Shown here piece after piece: positions 1 through 9,345 of a DNA stretch of 21,410 bases. The position numbers and the translations under genes are program-made. Below the pieces are notes generated by a model that made no database searches, was not told the DNA's origin, and worked only from the letters and a program-made list of their open reading frames with translations. This DNA is from Chara braunii (taxonomy: Eukaryota > Streptophyta > Charophyceae > Charales > Characeae): the NCBI GenBank assembly GCA_003427395.1, contig BFEA01000630.1, positions 122,619 to 144,028 on the forward strand. The letters run 5' to 3'. Position 1 is the stretch's first letter; every line of letters starts with the position of its first letter.

Positions 1-54
<54 letters not shown>
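1..54. repeat. (GA)n microsatellite
   Basis: Uninterrupted GA dinucleotide run of 27 units at the left window edge. It probably continues to the left. No coding meaning is assigned. Confidence 0.97.
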
Positions 55-60
<6 letters not shown>

Positions 61-383
61 CTGCCACAGTCATGTTTTTTTTGAGTGTATAGCGAATATG
101 ACGACAAAAAAATAATAATAATAAAAGAAACCGGCAGTGTAACAACAACAGCCCCGCGCCCCTCTTCGTCCCTCTCCTCTGCCGCAGCGTGGCTGCGGCG
201 GGTCCACTTGTACTCTTAACAGTTCCTTTGCACGCCTATCCTAATTATGGTGAAAGAAACCTCAGGTGTGCTCTTAGCTTGCCTGTGTTACACCCACAGA
301 TGCGACAGTCAACTCTAAAGCGCAGTAATTGCAGCAGACACTTGCAGGAATTGTGTCAGTACAAGGGTCGAACACTTTGAAGA
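55..383. other. Unassigned sequence, no gene seen
   Basis: After a short A-rich AAT run (about 104-125) the stretch is mixed sequence. Its only open frames are short, overlap on both strands and show no recognisable motif. I can support no gene, RNA or mobile element here. Confidence 0.6.
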
Positions 384-717
384 GATGAATTATATTCCAG
401 CGCTCAAACCCCGGACCTACTGGGTGGAAGTGCATCTTTGGACACCGGTCCTGCAGACTGTGTTCACGCCAAGTCATTTTCTTGTCCGATTGCCTTTCCT
501 TGCGAATCCCAGATACCCGGGTATTTTTTGGAATCGTCCCTTGGCTGTTTTCGTGCGGGAGATGAATTACATGCCAGCAGTCTGGGTGGCATTGCATTTT
601 TGGACACCAGTCCTTCAGACTGTTTTCACACCAAGGCATTTTCCAGGCCGCATGACTTTCCTTGCAAATCCCAGATACCTAGGTACTTTTCGGAATCGTT
701 CCTTAAGTTCCTTTTCT
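384..717. repeat. 177-bp head-to-tail duplication (two diverged copies)
   Basis: Copy 1 (384-560) and copy 2 (561 to about 717) both start GATGAATTA. They share blocks such as TTTGGACACC, CAAATCCCAGATACC/GAATCCCAGATACC and GGAATCGT in the same order. Copy 2 lacks about 20 bp near its start, and the copies differ at many points, so the duplication is old. The unit is a multiple of 3, so overlapping frames stay open through both copies. No protein family is recognisable. Confidence 0.85.
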
Positions 718-2451
718 TGAATCGGGAAGTCTTTGGTGACACCGGTACAGCTTGGGTTTGTTCAGACCTAATCTTGATACTGACGCTGACAGTCCGCAGC
801 ACTATGCATAATCATACTATATTTGTTTTGGTTGGGCTTGCTAGAGTTCAAGGGGAATTACAAATTCATTTTGCTGCTGGAATCCTCATGTGTGGAGTCA
901 AGTGGGTTTGGTCCTCAGCTCCGGGCCCTCTGTGCCTCTCACTCTCATCTTCTAAGAGTCCTGAGAGTTGAGTTCATGCGTGTGAGAGTCAGGTCTCGCT
1001 GTGCCTTGCACCTCTCTGCACCAGTCCTGCTACACCCCAGCTGACTGCATGTAGGCCATTTGTGTGAAATCTGACATTCTGTGTTGAAAAAAAGCGCCAG
1101 CAGATAACTCTTGGTTAGGGCCCAATATGGCGGAAATGCATTTCCACAGTACTCGATGAATGAACGGATGGAGTCAGGGCTCAGATGATAGCGTCCAGGT
1201 TGTTGCAGTGAACCTTATGGCCAAGTTTGTGAGGCAAGGAAACGAGCCAAGAAAACTTTGGAAATGCATTACCGCTGTTCTACCACATGTGATGGATGAA
1301 GTGATGGAGTGACAAGTGGGTGGAATGGATGGATGACAACACAATTGTGTGGCGTTGCTGACCGTCTTTATTGCTTCCACTGTTCATTCTGCAGTTCCGT
1401 GTCCGGTGTGATAACGACCTACATTACCTTCGTTATTGCTTCAGTAAAGCAGTATGCATTGTGGCATTGTGAAGTGTTTTTAAAATGTAACATGTGCACT
1501 CTGAAGATTCTGGTTGCATGAACCCTGATGAAGGTAGTCAGTATCTTCCAGCTCCTTTTTTCGTATGGGGTTGTTGCCAGCTTGTAAAGTTTGAACTATT
1601 CTTTTGTTCGAGTTCTTATTTCAAATATGTGGCCTAGTTTTCTTCAAATTTGGAGTCCAAACTCTTCAGTTCTTTTGTTCTGTACTTCAAAGTAGCTGAA
1701 ATCCAGCTTGAATATGGCACCAGGTACACCTCTGCCCTTTTCTTTTTCGTTTTTCCTTAATGTCAAACAGGTCCTTACGGTCCGGGCTCCTTGTCCACTC
1801 TGGGGAGCATCAGGCCGGTTCCAAATACAAGTGGAAAAGTGTTTCGAGATAGAACCCACTCAACACTTCCTTCCGTCTAGGCTGCTGCTGGACCCCTGAC
1901 CGGCATTCATTCCTCCCTGTGGGAGGATTGACTGTCAGATCGCCTGAGCATCTAGATTCCTCTCAATCTCAGCTGGAGACTTGTATTTTGTCTTGTATAC
2001 GAAGAACTCTTAGAAATACAGGAACCATGCACGCAGTCTGAAAGTTGTTGATCTTTGAAATGGACCGATCGGTTCCCTGTTCTGCTTGGCTCTCTCAGAG
2101 TCTTCCAGGTGTACTGAGCCGTCTGTTCTGTCTGCTGGTTTGTTGCCTTGCTCTCTGTCATTTCTTTGACCTCAGCTTGCTGTCGATGGTACTCGCTATC
2201 TTACCCCTCAGCAGCCAGTCCTGGTAGAAAGCTGTCTTCTTGGACTTCTCTGGTTTGAGCTTTGCTGCGAGTTTGATAGAACTCTACCTGCATCGGATTT
2301 GAGTTTCTGCCTCTCCCATCCTCGACGACCATGGTTCCTCCCTTGACGTGATCTCTTTGTCGATTGCTTGCGTACACCTTTCCCATATAAACCAGATTGC
2401 CAATTTCCTGAGTAGTTTGAACCAGATCGCCTTATTGCCCTTCAGGTTACT
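718..2451. other. Unassigned sequence, no gene seen
   Basis: Mixed-composition DNA with only short overlapping frames on both strands, none over about 85 codons after the duplication. Nothing in them matches a family I recognise. Short possible exon-like pieces (for example around 1127-1160) cannot be told from chance. No tRNA, LTR boundary or terminal inverted repeat was seen. Confidence 0.5.
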
Positions 2452-2469
2452 GGGGGGGGGGGGGGGGGG
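2452..2469. repeat. G18 homopolymer
   Basis: Eighteen consecutive G residues on the plus strand, followed by TTAACATG. The run could form a G-quadruplex. Its exact length is also prone to sequencing and assembly error. Confidence 0.95.
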
Positions 2470-2504
2470 TTAACATGTAATAGGATAGTGCACCTTGTAG
2501 TAGT

Positions 2505-2880
2505 GGAAGGGGGCCACGAAAAGAGGGAGGCCGAGAGCTCTTTGACTTCATCCGAGATCCAGGTGGCATCAATACAACTCAGCAAGCAGTGAATGTCTTA
2601 AGGTGTGTTACTAGTACACAGTGCACAAACGTCAGCGTTGTTAGGATCTGAGTTTTTCCTCTTTTCAGGGAGCCATTGATGGACAGGCTGGCAGTGTAGG
2701 CTAGCAACCACTGCAGACTCTGAACTTTCGTGGGTTTAATCATGAAATACGTTGGCCGTGGGATTTCAAGCTTGCGGGTACTGTCTGGGTTAAGGACACA
2801 TTTCCACCTCTTGTTAATTTTTGGGTTAGGGTGATCGGTTCTAATGCCAAGTTTGTATCAGAGCTTGGCTTTGTATTCGG
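2505..2880 (-). pseudogene. Probable LINE reverse-transcriptase C-terminal (zf-RVT-like) remnant
   Basis: Read on the minus strand, one frame (about 2824 down to 2579) gives QSLQWLLAYTASLSINGSL followed by KRGKTQ. An adjacent frame then gives ADVCALC, a short stretch with one stop, and DIHCLLSC. The Cys codons lie at 2627-2625, 2618-2616 and 2576-2574, and the His codon at 2591-2589. That forms C-x2-C-x8-H-x4-C. A W-rich lead-in followed by this Cys/His cluster is the pattern of the zf-RVT tail found after reverse transcriptase in plant LINE-type elements. At least one frameshift and one stop (inside the Cys/His cluster) break it. The catalytic RT core is not visible here. It is a fragment if the assignment is right, and chance similarity is possible. 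Confidence 0.42.
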
Positions 2881-3518
2881 AGAGGGGCCTGGTTTTCATG
2901 GAGTTTTTTTTTGTTTAATGTCCATAGCATACTTGCGGCACATCACGTGCGCGTGAGTTGGGCATATGCAGCGCATAGCGCACGCGCACGCGATGCGACC
3001 CAACCCATAAATTAGGGGTCGGTAAAAAAAATCGAGAAGGGCAGGGTTTGGTGGCCCTCCCTTTTAAAAATTTATATCGGGGCCACGTCCTGCCCACAAT
3101 TTGTGTGTGCATGTGTGTGTGTGGGTGCGTGCATATCCTAATTGGATTCAATCTTTTGTGGAGAGGCCATTGCAAAAGCATTCACAAGGGCTCACCTCAA
3201 GGTCGTTGAAAAGTGAGAATGACGTGAGCAGGCCAATAATATATGGTCTGGATTTGAACTCAGATCTGTGTTTCAGCAGTTATGGGTTATGAACTCAGCT
3301 AGGCCCTGCTGGTCTCGGCACGTGATTCTCCTTTTTTTTGTTTTCCTTTTCTTATGAATACTACTCACCACGTGCACAAATGAAAAAACATATGGTGGCG
3401 TATGGTTCCACTTTCTAGGGGAAGATTCATTCTAGTTTTGCGCATTTGGTGAGTCCTGAGTATCACGTGCAGAGACCAACAGGGAGCTAAGTTCGTGACC
3501 CATCAACAACATACTACT
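2881..3518. other. Unassigned sequence with alternating purine-pyrimidine patches
   Basis: Contains a CG/CA-alternating patch (about 2938-2998, with GCGCACGCGCACGCG) and a TG-rich patch (about 3099-3133). Both could adopt Z-DNA. Several CACGTG palindromes are scattered through it (near 2945, 3319, 3370, 3463; some are CACGTGC or CACGTGA). No gene is supported. Confidence 0.5.
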
Positions 3519-3986
3519 GAAGCTTAGTTGACCTGGGCGTGACGCTGCGTGCCAAGCCGGTTCTTTTCTTTTATGTTTTGGCCATTGGATTCTGCTCTGT
3601 GCGGATGGAATTGCTGGAAACTGTATGTTCTAACGGTTTTGCACACTCTACTTTTGCGGCACGTCAGATTTCTCGGGTGCTGTGGCTTCGACGCGTGTGT
3701 GCTGTCTTTGTGTTTCTTTGTTCTTTAATGTTCTTTGTATTGCGTTGGTGTCGAAGCTTAGTTGACCTGGGCGTGACACTGCGTGCCGAGCCGGTTCTTG
3801 TCTTTTACGTTTTGGCCATTGGATTCTGCTCTGTGCGGATGGAATTGCTGGAAACTGTATGTTCTAACGGTTTTGCACACTCTACTTTTGCGGCACGTCA
3901 GCTTTCTCGGGTGCTGTGGCTTCGACGCGTGTGTGCTGTCTTTGTGTTTCTTTGTTCTTTAATGTTCTTTGTATTGCGTTGGTGTC
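3519..3986 (+). repeat. 234-bp tandem duplication with open, hydrophobic frame
   Basis: Two near-identical copies, 3519-3752 and 3753-3986, both starting GAAGCTTAGTTGACCTGGGC. They differ at only a handful of bases (for example CCAAGCC/CCGAGCC and CAGATTTC/CAGCTTTC). The unit is exactly 78 codons, so a plus-strand frame remains open across both copies, from about 3521 to 4156. It encodes a repeated Val/Leu/Phe-rich peptide containing VCAVFVFLCSLMFFVLRW, which could be a membrane segment. The frame opens right at the repeat border, after a TGA. It has no ATG at its head (the first is at 3605) and no recognised family. I treat it as a recent duplication rather than a demonstrated gene. Confidence 0.9.
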
Positions 3987-4110
3987 GTAGATCTCCCACT
4001 ATCGAACGGGTTGCCAGTGAGTTGCGGAAGTTACTGTTTGTGGAATCGGTCCTGAGAAGTGTGGGCCTCCCTCCTGCAAGACGCTCGTTTTCGAGCGTGA
4101 TTTACGGTGT

Positions 4111-4282
4111 GTTCTGGCGAGTGGCCCGTTTCCGGTGCATGTGCTCGCACATGTGAGGTGTTGTGTAGTGGAGCACGTTCTGGCGAGAGGCCTGTTTTCG
4201 ATGCATCTGATCGAGATATAGGACAGGATGCATGTGCGGTGCCTTTTATTGCGTCCTGGCGAGTGGCCCATTGTCGAAGCAT
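4111..4282. repeat. Degenerate 30-bp motif, three copies
   Basis: The motif GTTCTGGCGAGTGGCCCGTT plus a GCAT end recurs at 4111-4140, 4177-4206 and 4252-4282. Each copy is preceded by unrelated spacer, and copy starts are 66 and 75 bp apart. On the minus strand it encodes a recurring peptide close to NGPLART, but no complete protein is recognisable. Confidence 0.65.
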
Positions 4283-5370
4283 CTGGTCCATATATGGAAT
4301 CTCCAGTTCCCTGTGGGTTCCGGTTCAAAGTGGTAAAGGAGACAAACCTGATTCCGCAGCCATAAGCAGATAGACTTTTCTCTTAGCCCTACCATGAATG
4401 TCTCTTGCATTGCCAAAGATATACTGACTCCTATGTCCATGCTGGCGGCTCTTTCTTCATTTTTTTTGCGAAGTGTGTGGTTATAGTTGATGGATATGTG
4501 GTAAATTGGTAGTACGTATATTCCCTGTGATTGTTCGGCTCACATCTTCATCGCTCTGTTTCGTGATTATGTTCAACAGGGACTCTTCTGGCTATTGTTT
4601 CATAACGATTCAAATGTGCGTTTGGATGCAACCCATCTCATTGAAAAGCATGAGGAACTCAAGTAAGCTGATATCTGCCACATTTCGCCCATAAGCTACC
4701 TGTCTCTGTTATCTCCTGTTTGCTTTATGCCCTACAAATTTTATGCTTGGTGCAAGTTGGTGTTGGTGGCTCTCTTCGGTAATGAACCTACAGGTCCTAC
4801 ACTTTATGCAATCAACAACATCACAAGTCCACTCCTCCTAGTCATTCCGAGTTGCATACTTTCGCCCCAGAACGCTAGCCAAGATTAAAGCAATGAGTTA
4901 TGGAACTCAAGTTATCTTGCAGTCATTTCCCTGAGTCCACTCCTCCTATGTGCAACTCCTAACTCCTGTCCCTGCCAAGTACAAACAATCTGTTTAAAAC
5001 TGGCTGTGTGGCTGGTTGCCATACCAAAGAACAAGAAAATGAACTTGGGCTCGACCGTCAGCCCTAACTTTCTTGCTCTCGGAATGTCTTCTCTTTCTAC
5101 CAGTCGTGCCTACAGCTATGGTGCCCAGCGTCTGCTGGCTACCGCTACCCTGTCTCTCTATCAACCAGCCTCACTCATCATGTGTTTGCACTCCAGCACA
5201 GAAGCGCTTCCACCACAAGCACAGACGGAATGAAAGCTGTCCACAACAGCCGCTGTGCTTTGGTATGCGGTGATCCAGCTTTCAGCCCTTGGACTTGCAG
5301 ACCTGGTTTACCTGGTACTGTCTCGGCCATACGATGTTTCCAGAATACTCGCGTGCCTACCTGGGATCCT
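4283..5370. other. Unassigned sequence, no gene seen
   Basis: Only short overlapping frames with no recognisable domain. The phrase AGTCCACTCCTCCTA occurs twice (about 4826 and 4935). A plus-strand frame near 5182-5451 runs into the next repeat but matches no family I know. Confidence 0.5.
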
Positions 5371-5664
5371 GGAGTGCTGACGTTTCTCGAACTGGATGTG
5401 ACAGAACGGGACTCTGCCGGAGACCAGGCTAAGTGTTGGAACCTATGCTAGCGGCACTAGGACACCTTGAGCCGGGCTTGGGACTGATGGGGTGGCCAGT
5501 GCTGATTGCAGTCTGTGCACTTGGTTGTCGTTTCATGACAATGAAAATGTGCTTTTGATTGTAGACATATGGGAACCTCAAGTAAGGTGAACCATACTTG
5601 CAACTGCACGAGACGCACATTCGTGCGGTGCGTTGTGGAGTATGGCGTGCGGGAGGTGCCCGAT

Positions 5665-5691
5665 CTCCGCACAGACCCGGTCTGTGCGGAG
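5665..5691. other. Perfect 27-bp palindrome (copy 1)
   Basis: Arms CTCCGCACAGACC and GGTCTGTGCGGAG are exact reverse complements around a single central C. They could form a hairpin in RNA or a cruciform in DNA. The palindrome is kept unchanged in the second 410-bp copy. Confidence 0.9.
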
Positions 5692-6079
5692 TTCCGTGTG
5701 GGGGGCGCCTGTGCGGGTGCGGAAATGTGTGGGGCCATGCGTTAAGGGGGTTCTGAGGGGTCTGAGGGGCTTTGGTTCTTGGAGTGCTGACTTTTCTCGG
5801 AACTGGATGTGACAGAACGGGACTCTACCGGAGACCAGGCTGACTAAGTGTCGGAATCTATGCTAGCGGCACTAGGACACCTCGAGCCAGGCTTGGGACT
5901 GATGGGGTGGCCAGTGCTGATTGCAGTCTGTGCAGTTGGTTGTCGTTTCATGACAATGAAAATGTGCATTTGATTGCAGACATATGGGAACCTCAAGTAA
6001 GGTGAACCATACTTGCAACTGCACGAGCCGCACATTCGTGCGGTTTGTTGTGGAGTATGGCGTGCGGGAGGTGCCCGAT

Positions 6080-6106
6080 CTCCGCACAGACCCGGTCTGT
6101 GCGGAG
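6080..6106. other. Perfect 27-bp palindrome (copy 2)
   Basis: Identical in every base to the palindrome at 5665-5691, although the flanking duplicated sequence has diverged by several percent. Confidence 0.9.
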
Positions 6107-6202
6107 TTCCGTGTGGGGGGCGCCTGTGTGGGTGCGGAAATGTGTGGGGCCATGCGCTCCGTTTTTTAAGGGGGTTCTGAGGGGTCTGAGGGGCTTTGGG
6201 AG

Positions 6203-6262
6203 CGAAATGGCGCTTGACCATGTCGGTGGCGAAATGGCGCTTGACCATGTCGGTGGCGAAAT
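6203..6262. repeat. 27-bp tandem repeat, 2.2 copies
   Basis: Units start CGAAATGGCGCTTGACCATG at 6203 and 6230. A partial third copy, CGAAATTGCGG, starts at 6257. The array directly follows the 410-bp duplication. Confidence 0.93.
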
Positions 6263-6522
6263 TGCGGCTCGTCATTCTGACCTACACACATCAACAATGG
6301 GCAGGACCACCAAATCAGCCATATTCCCCATCGCATCCCCAATTCACCCACACCACACTCTGTGTCATCCCCCCTCCTGCTGCAGTCTTCTCCACGACCA
6401 TCACCCCCTTTAGACAAGGCTGGGCAAACAGGAAAAACTTTTTTAAAAAAGTGAAAAAAATCAGCAAATGCCAGCAGTTGCGGTCTTCGAAGTCTGCCTT
6501 CAAATGAAGTGCACGATTAAAA

Positions 6523-6523
<1 letters not shown>

Positions 6524-6577
<54 letters not shown>
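6524..6577. repeat. (TAA)n microsatellite
   Basis: About 18 uninterrupted TAA units, followed by CAAAACAAAG. It lies in the gene-free stretch between the 410-bp duplication and element A. Confidence 0.97.
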
Positions 6578-6581
<4 letters not shown>

Positions 6582-6642
6582 ACAAAGATGAAAAATACAA
6601 CAACAACAGTTGCTGCCTTCAGAAGTTCGCAACAAGAGGCCG

Positions 6643-6803
6643 AGATGAAGGAGATCCATGGAGGAAAGGTAGAAGATTGATGGAGGAAAAGTGGAGGCAG
6701 GTGTAGGAGAGACAGAGAAGAGATGGAGGAGAGATGGAGGAGAGATGGACAGATGGAGAAGAAAGGTGGAGGCATGGAGGAGAGATGAAGGTGGAGGTGA
6801 AAG
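6643..6803. repeat. Purine-rich GGA/GAGATGGAG minisatellite
   Basis: Irregular repeats of GGAGGAGAGATGG and GAGATGGAGGAGAG type, almost purely purine on the plus strand. The regular spacing keeps frames open on both strands, so the frames here are not evidence for protein. The remainder of 6263-6950 shows no gene. A near-duplicate AAGTGTCGTAGG phrase occurs at about 6901 and 6931. Confidence 0.8.
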
Positions 6804-6953
6804 GATTCACGCTGCAGACACCCAGTCCCGGTCCCAGGGTCTCGACAAGTCCCAAGTCCTAAGGCCGTCCCGTAGGGTAGGCCGCAGGGTCCAGAGGCCG
6901 AAGTGTCGTAGGTCAGTAGGTGTCGGTACCAAAGTGTCGTAGGCCGGTATGTG

Positions 6954-7069
6954 GAGGTGAGGCTGGACGACCCGAAACAGAAACAACAGGTTGTAGTAGT
7001 AGTAGTAGTAGAAGAAGAAGAAGAAGAAGAAGAAGAAGAAGGAGAAGAGGAGGTGAGGTTGGACGACCC
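6954..7069 (+). repeat. GTA/GAA microsatellite between 20-bp direct repeats
   Basis: GAGGTGAGG(C/T)TGGACGACCC occurs at about 6954-6973 and 7048-7067. Between the copies are (GTA)n at 6993-7010 and (GAA)n at 7011-7040. In the Gag frame this gives a poly-Val then poly-Glu run flanked by two VRLDDP copies. It is at the 5' end of element A and may precede the true Gag start. Confidence 0.9.
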
Positions 7070-7091
7070 CAGGCCTAGAGTTGAAGGACGT

Positions 7092-8225
7092 ATGTGGACT
7101 GAAAAGGGAGAGTCCAGTCAACTGCATTTCTACCCAGTTGACACCCCGAGGTGGATGGAGAAGTTTGGGTTGAGGAAGGAGGAGTGGGCAGAAGAATCAG
7201 AGGCAGAGAGGGCTGAACTCACAGCTAAGTTGGAGGTGGATGAGGAGGACACAAAGTGTGAAATGCTGATACATGAAAGGGAACATGAATTGCATCAGCG
7301 GCCCCTGATAAAGAAAAGGGGGGATCTGGATGAGAAAAGAAGATTGAAAGCTGAAGGAGAGGAGACTGAACGTCAGCTCAGGGAACATAAGGGCCATGAG
7401 GGTGAGTGGAAGGATGACCATACCCTTGTGGCCAGTGCCCTATTACATACTAACCAGGAAAACAAATCTGTCAACCGACTCGAGCAGCACAATCACGAGT
7501 TCAAGGGCACTTGGAATAACTACTTAAGTGATGTGGCCACCAGATATGCGCAACAACTGGAAGGACTACTCACCTCGAAATTAGCAGACACCGTCACCAC
7601 GATAAAGATAGCAAGTAGTGGTAGTCTGAAGAAGAAGGGGGACAGAAAGGTAGATCCCAATCAGCCGGAAGTGGGAGAAACGAGAGAGAATATGAAAGTG
7701 AAGCTTCCCTGGACGTACAATGGGAAGAGCGATTAGAACTTTTGCCAGTGGGGCCGCATATGGGCACGTATCTGTATCCATAGGCGATTCCATATTGGGA
7801 CCATGTTTTGATGGCGAGCTCTTGCCTTTGGGGATGCCGCTAATTTTGCCATCTCCTTGATGGAGGAGGCAGGCTGTTTGTCAATGGTGGAATATTCTAA
7901 CTGCACTCGCATAAACGATTTCTTTAAGGCCTTGAAGTAGAGTTTTGAGGATAGGAACATGGCCCGACACCCTGAACATTGGATTCTCAATATAGCTGAT
8001 CGAAAATGGAAGAGTGTCGTTGCTTTGAAAGCCATCATGGAGGAGTTATTGCAATGTCTCGATCGCGGTCTAACCCCCACTCAGATTTCGAATAACTTTG
8101 TGAGAGTTATGCCTGATCCCCTAAGGACCACTCAATACCCCCGTATGAAAGATGACAACATGACTTACGAGAAATTTAGTAAGATTGTCGTAGATCAGGC
8201 CAGCTTCGTAGTTGTTACATGCTGA
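7092..8225 (+). pseudogene. Element A Gag (coiled coil plus capsid), interrupted
   Basis: Structural Gag polyprotein of a Ty3/gypsy element, which would form the virus-like particle. The open frame extends upstream to GTG 6951, but the first ATG is at 7092 and I use that. The first 215 residues are charged and E/K/R-rich, likely coiled coil. The same frame continues beyond stops at about 7734 (TAG), 7809 (TGA) and 7938 (TAG) into a capsid-like region. The tract ALKAIMEELL...LTPTQISNNFVRVMPDPL aligns by eye with ALKATMDELV...VTEPQLVQLFYRAMPETL in element B. The reading frame is preserved throughout and decay is by nonsense codons. It ends at TGA 8223-8225, without a zinc knuckle. Confidence 0.75.
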
Positions 8226-8880
8226 GCCTGCACACGGGCCCCATTTTGGCCGGCGCAATTTCTTCGTACAGAAGAAGAACAAGGATCTTTGCTTGTGCAT
8301 GGACTATCACATGCTCAACGTGCAAACTGTCAAGAATGCGGGGCCTCTTCCTCGTCTTGACGATCTTCTTGAGCGTTTGGATGGTGCGAAGTACTTTTCG
8401 AATTGGACTTGTAGTCGGGCTATCATCCGATTTCGATACGCCCGCAAGATCACTACAATTCCGTGTTTAAGACGCGGTACGAGCATTTTGAGTGGGCCGT
8501 CATGCCTTTTGGCCTCACCAATGCCCCGACGACCTTTCAAGCGACAATGATCAACGAGTTCCATGCGATGCTGGACCGGTTTGCGCTGGTCTACTTGGAT
8601 GACATTCTCGTCCATAGTTGGACCTTGGAGGACCATCTCGAGCATCTTTGACGTGTGTTGGAGACACTCCGTCGCGCCAAGTACAAAGCCAACCTCGACA
8701 AGTGCAAATTTGTGCGTCACACCGGAGGGCATTAGTCCATTATCGGACAAGATTCAAGTTGTCCAAAAGTGGCCGGAGCCGAAGAACGTCACGGATGTTC
8801 GTCCGTTTCTTGGCCTAGCCGGCTACTATCAACGCTTTATCAAAGGCTATTTGAAGATCGCAACCAATTTGACCAAACTT
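8226..8880 (+). pseudogene. Element A reverse transcriptase, frameshifted
   Basis: RNA-directed DNA polymerase of the Ty3/gypsy Pol. Visible motifs are FFVQKKNKDLCLCMDYHMLN, PLPRLDDLLERLDGAKYFS, then after a frameshift FKTRYEHFEWAVMPFGLTNA. The catalytic YLDD box is at 8592-8603. The thumb/connection motif PFLGLAGYYQRFIKGYLKI follows another frameshift near 8715. A TGA at 8649-8651 breaks the YLDD frame. The N-terminal part of the domain, about 60-80 residues before FFVQKK, is absent because of the deletion joining Gag to RT. Homology is clear. The gene is dead. Confidence 0.85.
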
Positions 8881-9345
8881 CAATGCGAGGATCGACCGTT
8901 CGACTTCGGCCATGATGCGCGGGATTCCTTTTTGGCCCGCAAAACCGCTTTGCGATCCACGAAGGTTTTATGCGTCTATGACCCACTTTTTCCAACTTGC
9001 GTCACTACCGATGCACTAGGCTATGGCATTGGTGCTGTCCTCGAGCAACACGATGGTGTGGACTGGAACCCGATCGAGTACTTTATTAAGAAAATGCCCG
9101 TCATGCATTGAATTGACGATGCACGGAAGGAGTTACTGGCCTTCGTACATGCGCTTCAAAGGTGGCAGCATTTTTTTCTTGGTCGAAGTCAATTCCGATG
9201 AGTAACGACTAACAATCCGTCGGTCTCTTACAAGACCCAAGACACGGTTAATAGTGCTATTGCCCGTTGGACGACTTTCATTGACCAGTTAAACGTTTTC
9301 CCCGATCACATTCCGGGAAAGTCCAACCGTTTTGTGGACGCTCTT
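8881..9345 (+). pseudogene. Element A RNase H domain, interrupted
   Basis: RNase H degrades the RNA strand during reverse transcription. Same frame as the RT thumb. The first catalytic Asp is in TTDALGYGIGAVLEQ (GAT at 9010-9012). The KELLAFVHALQRWQHFFLG segment then follows a TGA at 9109-9111, and a second TGA lies at 9199-9201. After it VTTNNPSVSYKTQDTV is read where relatives usually have an acidic TDN or SDH, so that Asp appears changed to Asn. The domain closes with ARWTTFIDQLNVF and DHIPGKSNRFVDALLRFP, typical of this family. Confidence 0.82.

Larger units (their letters stand above)
5371..6199. repeat. 410-bp tandem duplication with internal palindrome
   Basis: Copy 1 is 5371-5780 and copy 2 is 5781-6199, both starting GGAGTGCTGA. 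Identity by eye is about 95%. Differences include a few substitutions, a small insertion (GACT near 5843) and a CTCCGTTTTT insertion near 6157 in copy 2. Each copy carries a perfect 27-bp palindrome, a smaller CCGCAC/GTGCGG-type hairpin in copy 2, and the phrase GGGGTTCTGAGGGGTCTGAG near its end. Frames of up to about 140 codons on the minus strand run through both copies but match no family I recognise. No TG...CA ends or target-site duplication were found, so these are not assigned as LTRs. Confidence 0.93.

Noticed and set aside
2853-2866. TTGTATCAGAGC, similar to an initiator-Met primer-binding site
   Set aside because: No LTR end precedes it, no second LTR was found, and the same stretch reads as part of the LINE-like remnant on the other strand. 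One 12-bp near match is expected by chance.
5371-6199. The 410-bp direct repeats as a pair of LTRs
   Set aside because: The copies are directly adjacent with nothing between them, lack TG...CA ends and have no PBS or target-site duplication. They fit a tandem duplication.
6315-6855. Overlapping frames rich in Asn, Ile/Leu or Ser/Pro
   Set aside because: By-products of the TAA microsatellite and the purine-rich minisatellite. They overlap on both strands with no domain.
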